A DNA stretch of 64,000 nt from Heliocidaris tuberculata (GCA_025618425.1 CM046836.1:28414140-28478139); one strand, 5' to 3'; positions 44,614 to 54,894 are shown, counted from the first letter of the stretch. Notes: generated from the sequence alone by a model not told the origin. Made by a program: numbers and translations.

Positions 44614-46090
44614 GATTGGAATGAATCATTAAAATTCCAAGAGCTGTCTCATAACCAGGAGGTGGAGTTGTGGTTATGTTGGAACGAACATTACCCCTTT
44701 CCCTTGTTTGTCGTGGCTGACCGTCGGGTTGAGTTACCGGGTAAAGGATATGTGGGTTGTCTGGATCTGTTACCATGGTTACATCCACCGAGTTTAGCCC
44801 AAGAGCTGCCTCATAACCAGGAGGTGGGGTAAGGGTTAGGTTAGAGCGGACATCGTCGCTCAGCCGGGCTTGGCTTAGCTGATCATCATTTTGGGTTAGC
44901 GGGTAATAGTCGGTTGAGTTGTCTCGATCAACTGATGATAACGCTCGGAAATTCGACAGTAAAAAATTGTCTGGAATTTTCCTGGTAGAAATATTATTGA
45001 CGAATTCAGCGTCTCTGTCACTGGATCGCTCATCGCCGGCATTGTCTTCACTCAACAGAGTTGGAGGATTATTTCCAGGTCGGGAATCAAGAGTGGTTTT
45101 CCACGTTTCTGCGTCACAATAAACATTTAATGGTCGATGGATAGCCACTGATTTATCAACCTGGCAACGTCGGATATCCTCAATAATCCAGCATAATAAC
45201 ACGAGTCCCACTGAGATATTTAATGGAAGAAGTAGGAAATAAAGCACACAAGACAAGGGATCGTATTTATTACAAGATACTTCGACCCATGTTGGATACG
45301 AATAGGTAGAATTGGTTAAATGTTCCAATGTAAGATACACTTCGTTACCTATAGGTGCCTTGAGTTCACAACTCTTGTCAGTAGTTGAAGTGCAACTATC
45401 TACGGGGTGAGCTACATGGACTAAGTGTTTTGTAAACTTGAAATCTATAAGAGCCCTGGAGCTATGACTATATGTTCTGAGTCCAGTTCCCACTAAGAAA
45501 TACCATTTTCCATCCGAGTCATATGTACTGATTGTGTCAAAAGCTTTTGACGGGCAGGACGGAAAATGAACAGAGTATATGATTTCTGGCGATTCTGGGT
45601 CTTGTTCATCCGAGATCAACCAATTCTTCATTTTGTCATGATCGTTAAAAATAAGAACATTAAAGTCATCATAACCAAATCCTTGTCCGCAGCCGGTGAT
45701 CCTAACTTGAGAGAATCTTGGCAGATAATACGAAAGAGCTTGTGATCTGTCCGATTGTATGTTTTCAGTAAAAGAATACGTCGAGAAAGAGGTAGAGTAC
45801 ACCGGACGTTCACTCGATGTCGTTGCTTTAACAATCACATTTCCAAAGTCCACATCGACGCTTGCACTGACTCTGAATTCTCTGCAGAAGTGAGGAAGGT
45901 TGTCAGGACGTTGTCCATACAGCACATAAGGTTTGGCTTTCTCTAACATTTGTTGGTCTCCTTTACTCGAGCCAATTTGTACAGAATGAAAGAAAATTTT
46001 GACGAGGGGAAAGAGAATAAAGAAAGCTACGACTCCCAAAGTAGCCAAAAAGCATTTAGGGTAGCTCCGCACTACCTTTTTACTCGACAT
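44609..46090 (-). CDS. Two-pass membrane protein of unknown function with tandem PPxY tail
   Basis: I do not recognise the family. The 493-residue single-exon frame starts MSSKKVVRSYPK; a hydrophobic segment at about 13-34 has positive residues before it, consistent with a signal anchor with cytosolic N-terminus. A ~245-residue luminal/extracellular region follows with six cysteines (69, 134, 179, 233, 241, 273) and an N-glycosylation sequon (NST 260). A second membrane segment spans about 280-303, then a 190-residue polar cytosolic tail. The tail holds two ~45-residue repeats, each ending TPPPGYE(A/T)ALG; PPGY (423-426, 477-480) fits the PPxY motif bound by WW domains of NEDD4-type ligases and others. 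That binding is inference. The frame is intact, with no intron seen in the coding region; it could be a retrogene or a lineage-specific family member. Confidence 0.85.
   Translation of the reverse strand: MSSKKVVRSYPKCFLATLGVVAFFILFPLVKIFFHSVQIGSSKGDQQMLEKAKPYVLYGQRPDNLPHFCREFRVSASVDVDFGNVIVKATTSSERPVYSTSFSTYSFTENIQSDRSQALSYYLPRFSQVRITGCGQGFGYDDFNVLIFNDHDKMKNWLISDEQDPESPEIIYSVHFPSCPSKAFDTISTYDSDGKWYFLVGTGLRTYSHSSRALIDFKFTKHLVHVAHPVDSCTSTTDKSCELKAPIGNEVYLTLEHLTNSTYSYPTWVEVSCNKYDPLSCVLYFLLLPLNISVGLVLLCWIIEDIRRCQVDKSVAIHRPLNVYCDAETWKTTLDSRPGNNPPTLLSEDNAGDERSSDRDAEFVNNISTRKIPDNFLLSNFRALSSVDRDNSTDYYPLTQNDDQLSQARLSDDVRSNLTLTPPPGYEAALGLNSVDVTMVTDPDNPHILYPVTQPDGQPRQTRERGNVRSNITTTPPPGYETALGILMIHSNQ
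44635..44865 (-). repeat. Internal coding duplication (PPxY modules)
   Basis: CCAAGAGCTGTCTCATAACC and CCAAGAGCTGCCTCATAACC start two copies about 160 bp apart (44638 and 44799). The encoded repeats are RSNLTLTPPPGYEAALG and RSNITTTPPPGYETALG, preceded by YPLTQ / YPVTQ. Confidence 0.93.
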
Positions 46091-46329
46091 CCTGGTAATT
46101 TGTTGATGATGCTTCCGTGTCTTCTAGGATAATTGCGTCGTTTGGGATGTAAAAATAAACTCCTGGTAGGTAATGATACTCAATAGCGACAATCTGAATA
46201 TAACGCATATCAAACAGATATGCCGTGAATATAGGTCTTTGAACAGTAGCATGGGACGTGGAAGTCTTGGGTGGAATTCGGACTCTGATATAGCAACATT
46301 GATCAATTCATGACGTGACATTTGTAAGT

Positions 46330-46520
46330 TATTACAATTGACAATATCGGAAGGTTATCAGGGAGCAAAATACAATTACCATGATTACATGCAATATGAA
46401 GTCAAATATGTGATATTATCGCCAATTTTTGTTTTATCAATAATTATATTTTGTAATATCGAAGATTTATCAGGGAACAAAATACAATATGCAATGAAGT
46501 CTTGTGATAATTGCCGGTTG
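46330..46520. repeat. Diverged ~115-bp direct repeat upstream of the membrane protein gene
   Basis: GGTTATCAGGGAGCAAAATA (46352) and GATTTATCAGGGAACAAAAT (46464) introduce two similar blocks. Possibly in the promoter region, but no motif is identified. Confidence 0.55.
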
Positions 46521-46779
46521 TTGTTGTTGTTTTTTTTTTATCAGGCCGCTAATAGTTTTATGAATACGGTCGTCGCCGTTATATGGCATTTTAAGAGGCA
46601 TGCATGGCTCCCTCAGTTCTGTTTAAAGGGCGACACGCGAAATACATTATATCAAACATAAATCATGCACAGGTAATCAGTCCTTCAAAGCCAAAGCCAA
46701 AACAACATTGAAAAAAGTGAAAACAAAACAAAATAAAATATCTCAAACAAACAAAAATTGCCGTTTTTTCACGGGAAAT

Positions 46780-46968
46780 TTCCTTGCAGTCAGGAAAACT
46801 CAGACGTTTTAGCAAATTTTGAGAGAAAGGTAACGTCTCGTAGCACTTTTTTAGCCCTTTTCTCTCACTTCCCCCCCCCCCCTCCTGCTTTTTCGCTCTC
46901 GCTTTTTTTTTGGGGAGGGGGGGGGGGGCGACCGCCCCCACCGCCCCACCCCCTGGCTACGCGCCTGG
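46780..46968. mobile_element. Partial copy of the 549-2791 hAT-like element
   Basis: TCAGACGTTTTAGCAAATTT, GAGAGAAAGGTAACGTCTCG, then C- and G-runs and the terminus GGCTACGCGCCTG. The left end is missing. GTGATG repeats follow it, as they do after 2791. Confidence 0.75.
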
Positions 46969-47163
46969 CAGTGATGGTGATGGTGATGCTGCTTCTGATG
47001 ATGATGGTGATGCATAATCGATGTAGGTCCTATATAAAAGGAAATATTGATCGTAGGCTATTTGATTGGGTTATTCGTCATTTATCTGTCAGGTGGATCA
47101 TAATCCAAGATCGTCATCCACTGAGCCATATCTGACCATCAAAAACAAACAACATCAAAAAGG

Positions 47164-47166
<3 letters not shown>

Positions 47167-47199
<33 letters not shown>
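47167..47199. repeat. Poly(T) tract
   Basis: Run of about 33 T. Confidence 0.95.
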
Positions 47200-47203
<4 letters not shown>

Positions 47204-47312
47204 GCCGGGGAAGGGGGCACACACGTGGAAAAAATAGCACTTTCAAGGGTGTACATGCCCCCTGTGCGCCTCCTGGATCTGCATAATCAAATATATTTCT
47301 TGTGCTCCATTA

Positions 47313-47830
47313 ATAATAATAATGTTTTATATTGCGCAATTCAACACAGAATTGGTTCTCAAAGCTCTTTACTATCAAAATTATGGTACACTTTTATTAA
47401 GATTAAAATAAAGACCTAATCTAATCAAACCAGTCAGACAGGAAGTAAAAACAGTACAAAATAGAAATCTATACATATCTGATTATATTATTTAAGGTAT
47501 ACACATTTAATTAAAGCAGGTATATAATTGATAACGAATCAATTGCAATTACAATTACATAAAAAGTGTAAGCTACTGTAGGAGAAATGAAAACAGTTGT
47601 AAGCTGCACGAAATAGGTGGTTTTTCAGTTGTTTTTTGAAAAGTTCATGGCCAGTTTGAGATATATCTGAGTGACTGGTGGAGGGTGTTCTTCCATAAGA
47701 CCGGGCCTGTATATGGAAAAGTCCTTTCACCGTATTTTTGGGTCCTTCTTTGAGTTCACCTGGAGCAGATTCTGAGACTGATGAGCAGATCTGAGAGTTC
47801 TTGCAGGGAATTATGGACTGACCCCAGTTA
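47313..47830 (-). mobile_element. LINE 3' remnant, minus strand
   Basis: On the minus strand an open stretch (47539-47730) ends FKKQLKNHLFRAAY, similar to reverse-transcriptase C-termini of L2/CR1-type LINEs, and the sequence ends in ATTGCGCAATATAAAAC then (ATT)n. The element at 47831-50354 interrupts it, and it may continue at about 50355-50430. Confidence 0.55.
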
Positions 47831-48244
47831 CAGGCCCGTAACTAGGGGGGGGGGGGGTTCATTGGGTTCGAACCCCCCCCCCCCCCCACCCCCGCCCCCC
47901 TCCTGTTGGCGACCATGGTCCGCTTAAAAAATAAAAAAATTTAAAAAATAAAAAGCGAGGGGAGAGATGATGGAAAGGGAAAATAACGTGATAAAATATC
48001 AGCCTTTCCGTCTAGTTTACATTTTTTACATTTTATTTCGATTTTGTCCCGTAACTTCCTAATTTGGCAAATCTATAATTAATCAATGTCGTCTTTCACC
48101 ATTCATTTTCGAATTTTTTTTTTGCAATCGATTTTTTTCGAAGCGTCATTCAAAGAATTATTCAAACTCGTTTGTAGTAGGTCCATGGCAGGCCTGTAAC
48201 TGGGGGGGGGGGGGGTTCAGAGGGTTCGAACAACCCCCCCCCCA

Positions 48245-48275
<31 letters not shown>

Positions 48276-50354
48276 GACGAGCAAAAATCTGCTTGAACAA
48301 CGACAAAAAAGAATCATCAGGCGAAAAAAAAAATTACTTAAGGCCACCGCACACCTTACGATCGGTCTGCGATCCGATTTGTGAAATAAATCGCTATGGC
48401 ATTAAATATTGGCATTTTAACAAATGAAATCTACCCTATTCAGGTTCTGAAAAGTAATATGAATACTAAACATAGGGTTTGGGTCAGCTGTCAGCTTTCT
48501 ACAGGGAATAAGGGCAAAATTATTTTCAAATCGTAGGCAGTCGTACGATTTTTGTAACGTCACTACGTCTCGTAGCCGATTTGGCCATTCCGCCGACTAG
48601 AAAGCCCTGCAAAGGCCGTATTATCGACTTTACTATCTGTATGACTATTCCGACCCTCAATCAAAAAATATTTTTTGTTTTTAAATGATTTGTCAAATGA
48701 TATGACATTTTCTTCTGAAATCGAATCGCATACCAATCGTAAGGTGTGCGGTGGCCTTTAGTCAATTTACTTTGGCCATTCATTTTCAGAATTTATTTTT
48801 CATTTTGCTATCGATTTTGTCAAAGACTGAAAGAGTTCAAAGAGTTATTCAAAATCGTCACCCGCTCGTTGTATATAAGGTCTTGTCTATGCATGTGACG
48901 AATTTGAATGACAATTTCTTGAAATTGACTGCCCAAATATGGATTTGATGATAAAATTTTGCAGCGAATTGCCAGGTCGGACTAATTCGAATGAAATCTG
49001 ACGAAAATGAATGGAGATATGTTGAAGTTGATTGACCATTGAACCTGTTAAATGACATTTTTAATTATCAAACTATCTTCGACATCTGACATTTGGATGA
49101 TTATTGATTCCTATCAGCAGGATGAAACTGAAGTGCTCAATGACGCATTTTGATCTTTAAAAAGTGTTAGATTGGACAGGAAATCCTGACAATACAAGGA
49201 AATAGATTGCTTAAAACATCATGCAAAGATAACGTTGGAAGATAAGCAGAGATAAGCATGATAAGACTCAAATGAAATCTGTGGTAGTGGAATATAATAG
49301 TGAAATATAGAAACCATACTGGAAGAGAGAGAGAGAGGGGGGTATTTAATGTGTCTGTTCACTTCAAAATGGAAAATTTTCCCGCTCTCAAGTTGCATGG
49401 AGTACCCCTGGCGGATCCGGTCTGGTCATTCAGGCCCTTAAATTATGGCCCTCTAATACAGCCTGTTCAACCAGAGTGCCATGAGAGTACTTTATAAAAC
49501 ATTGACATCTTGGAAACTATAATCAGAAATAACAAGATGCCCCAATATAACACTTGAGGTGTTTTGGAAATAACATTTGGGAGATAGTATAAAGTGCTTT
49601 TTCCGTCGCTCGCTTCGCTCAATCACAAAACTTTGAAATGAGATAGTTTCAGGCAGCGAAGACTATGAATATTTCCATAGGATGTTATTGCAATATTCAG
49701 GCACGTCGCTGCCCTATCGCCATGGCACCCGAATACTTGTTAGGTCCACTTTCCTTATTGACATGAGCAACAGCAAAGTAAAGTGCATTTTTCCTTCGCT
49801 GCCTTCGCTCGCTCGCAAACTTTATAAACGAGATAGTTTCATGCAGCGAGGTCCATGCGTATTCAATGTTATGACAATTTTCGGGCACGTCACTGCTCTA
49901 TCGTCATGTCGCCCAGATATTAGGGTTACCTTTCTATTAAAAAACAACAGCAAAGTGCCCCCCCCCCCCCCGTTCGCTTTACTTCCTAAAAACTTTATTA
50001 ATATGAATGATTCCTGGCAACAAGATGACCGGAGATATAGCTTTACATTTTACCTGTTGGTTACTAATGAAATAAAATTTTGCCATTTAAAAGTACATTT
50101 TCATTTTTCTCTCGCTCGCTTTGCTCGCTCGTAGTATTTGGAATCCTACAAAGTGGTAGTATATGTTTGGGCTTCACATTTGACCCACCCCTGTCAAATA
50201 ATTCTGACTATGCTCGTGCCCATACCCTTGGAGGGGCACACCCCCGGAGCACCCACCCGCCACCCCTACTCGGTCGCTTCGCTCCCTCAGAAAGGTCCAC
50301 TTTTTCCAGTGTTGAACCCCCCCCCCCCCCCGCAAAAATCTAGTTACGGGCCTG
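47831..50354. mobile_element. 2.5-kb TIR element, CAGGCCCGTAACTAG family
   Basis: Terminal CAGGCCCGTAACTAG and CTAGTTACGGGCCTG are perfect inverted repeats. Flanks CAGTTA and CAGTTG share five bases, so the target duplication is imperfect. A second, degenerate terminus (CAGGCCTGTAACTGGGG) lies inside at 48189. The interior has poly(G)/poly(C)/poly(A) runs and diverged repeats with CGCTCGCTTCGCTC motifs (about 49610, 49800, 50110). No transposase frame. It also contains the MITE at 48341-48757. Confidence 0.8.
48341..48757. mobile_element. PIF/Harbinger-like MITE, TTA duplication
   Basis: Ends AGGCCACCGCACACCTTACG and CGTAAGGTGTGCGGTGGCCT are 20-base perfect inverted repeats, flanked by TTA (48338-48340, 48758-48760). 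Interior with AT-rich and short CpG-containing parts; no frame. It is nested in the 2.5-kb element. Confidence 0.9.
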
Positions 50355-50474
50355 CAGTTGAGATAATGTAGTCGGGTGACATATTGTGTATAGTCTTGTA
50401 GACGAATTAGAATAATATAAGTTAACAAGGAGGGGGGGGGGGGGGGGGAACAGGGGTCAGATACCCCTACTAAG

Positions 50475-50682
50475 AGTTTTATTATCATCATTATTATCAT
50501 TATTATTATTATCATTATCATTATTGTTATTATTATTATTATTATTATTATCATTATTATTATTGTTATTATTATTATTGTCATTATTATTATTATCATT
50601 ATTATTATTATTATTATTATAAGAATTATTATATTATTATTCTTTTAATTATCATTATAATTGTTGTTATTATTATTATTAT

Positions 50683-50730
<48 letters not shown>

Positions 50731-50739
50731 GAGTAGTAG

Positions 50740-50834
<95 letters not shown>
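50475..50834. repeat. Large trinucleotide array: (ATT/ATC)n then (AGT)n
   Basis: About 205 bp of ATT with ATC/GTT variants is followed directly by about 150 bp of nearly pure AGT (50682-50834), with two GGAGTAGTAGGAG interruptions. The apparent poly-Leu and poly-Val frames are artefacts of the repeat. Confidence 0.97.
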
Positions 50835-50889
50835 TCATTATTATTCAGTTATGATTTTGATTATTGTGGAAGGCTATGCAAGAAACCCA

Positions 50890-50914
50890 TGCACGGTGTT
50901 TTCTCTGTGTATCC
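50890..50914. mobile_element. Solitary terminus of the TACACAGAGAAAACACCG MITE family
   Basis: CACGGTGTTTTCTCTGTGTA matches the right end of 54010-54158, here adjoining the start of the L2-like segment. Its left end is not found. Confidence 0.6.
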
Positions 50915-51010
50915 AACCTGACCCTTTATCAACAAATCAAAAACATCTGTCGATGCGCTTCATGGGGTGTTAGTAAAATTGGAAAGATAAGGAAATATCT
51001 TGATATAGTC
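50915..51010 (+). pseudogene. L2-like LINE, left coding fragment
   Basis: The plus-strand frame reads QIKNICRCASWGVSKIGKIR then KYLDIVW, typical of the region just before the C-terminal domain of L2/CR1 reverse-transcriptase proteins. It is cut at 51013 by the fold-back element and resumes at 52541/52823. Confidence 0.75.
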
Positions 51011-51013
51011 TGG

Positions 51014-52536
51014 GAGCCTGTCCCGAAATAGTCACCCCATTTTACCCATAAGATTTGACCCCTTAAAGTTGCTTAGACCATCTAAGTGATTGACAAAAAG
51101 GTTGTCAGCCTGAACGTAGCCGCCGGGTTTAGCTCCCAGAGCCCCCAAAAGAGACCCCAAAGTCGGGTCGATTTCACCCCATCTCCCCCATGCACCAAAC
51201 TCTGTCAGTAGGAAGCAGTATGACTGGACATTATAAAACACAAAAAACTGACAAAAATTTCCGTCGGGATGGGGTGTCAGACGGCCCCTAAAAATTGGGG
51301 TAAAATTTTCCCCTTGAAGCCCAGGGACCAAATTTTGTCAGAAGGAAGAGCTATGGATGTACATTCCAAAAATATAAAAACTGACAAAATTGTCCATCAG
51401 GAAGGGTGTGTCAGACCCCCTGGAATGAAAACCCCAAAGTGCCCTTTGACAACGTTTTGCCCCCCAAAATGCTCTATATGTATAGAAAAATTATTTCTTA
51501 CCTTCTGACTATGATAACTCAAAAGTCTTCTATTTGATTCAATTCAGACTTTCATAACATAATTTTGAGTATTATAATCTTCTGGCGGTGCAATTTGGTG
51601 TTAATTGGTCTTTTGATTAATAAATTATTAAATTGTGAAAAATGTATTGCTTTTTCAAAAGTAGCCAAAAAATACTGTCAGGATTATGTAAACACACCCA
51701 CTGTCGATCTGACAAGGCATAATAGAGAAGCTTGCTTGGTATCTGTGTAATTAACACATGAATAGTACATTTCAGCCTGGCAGTCACATACCACAGATAC
51801 CTGAAAAGCTCTTCTATTATGCCTTGTCAAACAGGTGAAGAGGGATAATGGGTGTGTTTACATAATCCTGACAATATTTTTTAGCTACTTTTGAGAAAGC
51901 AATACATTTTTCAGAATTTAATAATTTATTAATCAAAAAACTAATTAACACCAATTTGCACCACAAGAAGATTATAATACTCAAAATTATGTTTTAAAAG
52001 TTTGAATTGAATCGAATAGAAGACTTTTGAGTTATCATAGTCAGAAGGTAAGAAAATGGTTTTTCTTTACATACAGAGCATTTTGGGGGGCAAAACATTG
52101 TCAAAGGGCACTGTGGGGTTTCCATTTCTGGGCGTCTGACACCCCCTTCCCGATGGACAATTTTGTCAGTTTTTATATTTTTGGAATGTACATCCATAGC
52201 TCTTCCTTCTGACAAAATTTGATCCCTGGGCTTCAAGGGGAAAAATTTACCCCAATTTTTAGGGGCCGTCTGACACCCCATCCCGACGGAAATTTTTGTC
52301 AGTTTTGTGTGTTTTGTAATGTCCAGTCATACTGCTTCCTACTGACAAAGTTTGGTGCATGGGGGAGATGGGGTGAAATCGACCCGACTTTGGGGTCTCT
52401 TTTGGGGGCTCTGGGGGCTAAACCCGGCGGCTATGTTCAGGCTGATAACATTTTTGTCAATGACTTAGATGGTCTAAGTAAGTTTAAGGAGTCAAAAATT
52501 ATGGGTAAAATGGGGTGACTATTTCGGGACAGGCTC
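51014..52536. mobile_element. 1.52-kb fold-back element, ~740-bp arms
   Basis: Almost the whole element is one inverted repeat, from GAGCCTGTCCCGAAATAGTC at the left to GACTATTTCGGGACAGGCTC at the right; the arms meet around 51750-51795. CTGG flanks both sides (51010-51013, 52537-52540), a likely 4-bp target duplication. Arms differ by scattered substitutions. Each arm carries a 99-codon open frame read toward its tip (51032-51331 minus, 52219-52518 plus) differing at 11 residues, and a second frame on the other strand; I see no protein family in them. Confidence 0.92.
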
Positions 52537-52554
52537 CTGGCCTAATATGTCAGC

Positions 52555-52822
52555 CAGGGGCGGCGCTACAGGGGGGCAGAGGGGGCGACCGCCCCCCCCC
52601 CTATGATGTTTCAAGTAGTGAAAAAAGAAAAAAAAGAAGAAAAAAAGAAGAAAAGGAGGAAGAAAAGGGAAGAAAAGGGAAGAAAGAAGAAAGAGGAGTA
52701 TCAAAAAGAGAGGTCTTAAACATATAACTCTATATTACCCCTGTTATTTAATGGAGAAAAAATATGACGTCATCTTTAGGTCGTCTTGCCCCTCCTATCA
52801 AAATACCCTGGCGCCGCCCCTG
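52555..52822. mobile_element. hAT-like MITE, 8-bp target duplication, inside L2-like LINE
   Basis: Termini CAGGGGCGGCGCTACAGGG and, inward from the right, CAGGGGCGGCGCCAGGG. Flanked by identical ATGTCAGC (52547-52554, 52823-52830). The interior is a C/G run and an AAG-rich purine stretch. Confidence 0.93.
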
Positions 52823-53333
52823 ATGTCAGCTACTGAACGATTAGTGCATGCCTTCATTTCTTCTCATTTGGACTATTGCAATGGTCTGCTTGCTGGTCTT
52901 CCGCATTCCCACATTGCACCCCTTCAAAGAATACAAAATACTGCCGCTAGACTGGTTACCCGTACTAAAAAGTCAGAACACATCACTCCTGTCTTGCAAT
53001 CCCTTCACTGGCTCCAGATCCATGAAAGAATCATCTTCAAAGTTCTTCTTCTGGTCTACAAAATCAATCACAACCTTGCTCCATCCTACCTTCAAGACCT
53101 TGTTTCTCTCCGTTCAGCATCTGTATCTTCAGCAACTAGACGTCTCCGTTCCGCCACCACTGCCAATCTTCAGCTATCTCCTGGACCCCGTACCACTACT
53201 CGTTATGGCGATCGTGCCTTCTCTTCTCTTGCCCCCAAACTCTGGAACAATCTTCCTATTTATATTCGACAGGCCTCCACCATATATTCCTTCAAGTTAC
53301 TCCTTAAAACTTACCTCTTTAGGCAATCGTATC

Positions 53334-53370
<37 letters not shown>

Positions 53371-53541
53371 AGAATTGTAGTATTTGTATTAGTAATAGTT
53401 GTAAAACATTTTTGTATGTACTTGGTTCATTTATGTTCTTCTCTCTTTTCTCTCTTCTTTCCATTCTTTTACTTTCTATGCGCTTAGAAACATGGTATTA
53501 AGCGCTTTATAAATGTTGTATATTATTATTATTATTATTAT
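52823..53541 (+). pseudogene. L2-like LINE, C-terminal coding fragment and 3' end
   Basis: Encodes SATERLVHAFISSHLDYCNG, LQRIQNTAARLVTRTKKSEH, LHWLQIHERIIFKVLLLVYK, YGDRAFSSLAPKLWNNLP and FKLLLKTYLF, the standard C-terminal region of L2/CR1-clade polyproteins, stop near 53336. Then (AGT)n (53334-53370), a pyrimidine-rich 3' UTR, GCGCTTTATAAATGTTGTA and a terminal (ATT)n, as L2 elements end. The 5' portion is absent. Confidence 0.9.
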
Positions 53542-53650
53542 GATAATGATAATGATAATAATTGTAAATTTATACTGCACAATTGTCATATAAATATACT
53601 AAACTGCGCATAACAAAAACAAAACAAGAAATTAAACTACTAGTACGTAT

Positions 53651-53816
53651 TATAAAACGGGTTCAAGAATGTAGCCATCCTGATTGGTCAAATAACACCA
53701 CGTGACCGTGCAAAAAAAAAATTGATAACGCACGGGCAGGGGACTAACGCACGGCTAATCCGGATCAAACACTAAGATTGTAAGAAAACACTAAGATTGT
53801 AGACCCGTTTTATAAA
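53651..53816. mobile_element. MITE, TTATAAAACGGGT termini
   Basis: TTATAAAACGGGTTC at the left and GACCCGTTTTATAAAA at the right are inverted. A short direct repeat AACACTAAGATTGTA lies near the right end. Confidence 0.65.
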
Positions 53817-53817
53817 A

Positions 53818-53983
53818 CTATTAATACATGGTCGTGAGTTCGTGCGTTAGTGCGATCCAGCAACACGCAGGTTTTTATCGTGGTGTCTAACACACTCGGC
53901 TACGCCTCGTGCGTTAGTACACCACGATAAAAACCTTTGTGTTGCTAGATCGCACTAACGCACTCTCAACCATGTATTAATAG
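53818..53983. mobile_element. Palindromic MITE, CTATTAATACATGG termini
   Basis: CTATTAATACATGG ... CCATGTATTAATAG with nearly continuous inverted arms (GCGTTAGTGCGATC / GATCGCACTAACGC; GGTTTTTATCGTGGTGT / ACACCACGATAAAAACC) and a ~30-bp loop. Confidence 0.85.
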
Positions 53984-54009
53984 TATACTAGTACATGTAG
54001 TAACATGTA

Positions 54010-54158
54010 CACAGTAAAAACGCTGTTTAAAAGGTTGTTTAAAACTTATACAACCTGTTTAATATTTAAACAAATTGTTTACAATATGAAGTGTACAACG
54101 GGCCTGTTCAGCCTATTGTAAACAACTGTTTTCATTTTTAAACGGTGTTTTCTCTGTG
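54010..54158. mobile_element. TA-flanked MITE, CACAG(A/T)(G)AAAAC termini
   Basis: Left TACACAGTAAAAACGCTG and right inward TACACAGAGAAAACACCG, both going on into GTTTAAA. TA at each end (54008-54009, 54159-54160). Tc1/mariner-like size and target. Confidence 0.82.
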
Positions 54159-54650
54159 TATCAAATCATATATGGAGAAGGATAATCAGACCGGATTATA
54201 TATAGCAAACACATCCATGTATACAAAGGTTACCTGAAACATGCAGTTTTTAGAAGGTTTTTTTAATATGTAAATTGGAGATGCATACCTAATAACGGGA
54301 GGGAGATCATATATATTCCAAAGTTTGGGTGCAGCACTATAACAAAAGCATGGTCTCCTAGGGTAACCTTTGTCTTTGGTACAACACATATAGCTGAGGA
54401 TCATAGTATTGGGAACTATGAAGTCTGTAAGACTGGGATAGTGATTTTAATGTCATGAGATAGATGGGGGAGCTTAAATTAAATTTTCTGACGTATCGGA
54501 GGCAATTAAATGCAGATGATAAAAAATTATAATGATGATATTAGGCAAATTAATTATTGATGATGTATATTCATAAGCGGCCTATATATTGAAATTGTCT
54601 CAGAAGTGGCGGGGGTTGAGAGAAGCAATATGTTAAATCGGTTTGGGAAA

Positions 54651-54794
54651 ATCTGTGCCCTGTTCATAAAACTAACAAGTTGCAATAATTGTTATTAGCT
54701 ATACTGAAACCACGGCGTTTGATTGGCTATAAGCGCATTTGTTATAGCTCTGCAGCAGTTGTTACTGATAATAAGCTTTATGAAAGCATACAGA
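54651..54794. mobile_element. Degenerate palindromic MITE of the TTTCATAAA family
   Basis: ATCTGTGCCCTGTTCATAAA at the left and, inward from the right, ATCTGTATGCTTTCATAAA, with TTGATTGGCTATAAGCGC in the loop. A diverged relative of 30867-31014. Confidence 0.65.
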
Positions 54795-54894
54795 TGCGTT
54801 CTTAGCAGTCAGTTAAAATCAACCATCGAACCAAAATAAACCAACAAGGTCCTGATACCGTATGCAATCTTATGAGAGGAAATATCTCTATGGG

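Larger units (their letters stand above)
53545..54404 (-). mobile_element. Second LINE remnant (minus strand), broken by MITEs
   Basis: Minus strand 54404-54186 shows FCYSAAPKLWNIYDLPPVIR then YASPIYILKKPSK, another L2/CR1-type C-terminus, with frame decay. Its 3' end appears as CAGTATAAATTTACAATTAT followed by an ATT/ATC tail near 53600-53545. The elements at 53651-53983 and 54010-54158 lie in between. Confidence 0.6.

Noticed and set aside
50629..50921. Long poly-Leu and poly-Val frames
   Set aside because: They are translations of (AGT)n/(ATT)n arrays on either strand.
52848..53501. 217-codon frame overlapping the L2-like fragment
   Set aside because: Frame-shifted shadow of the true LINE frame, with no family similarity.
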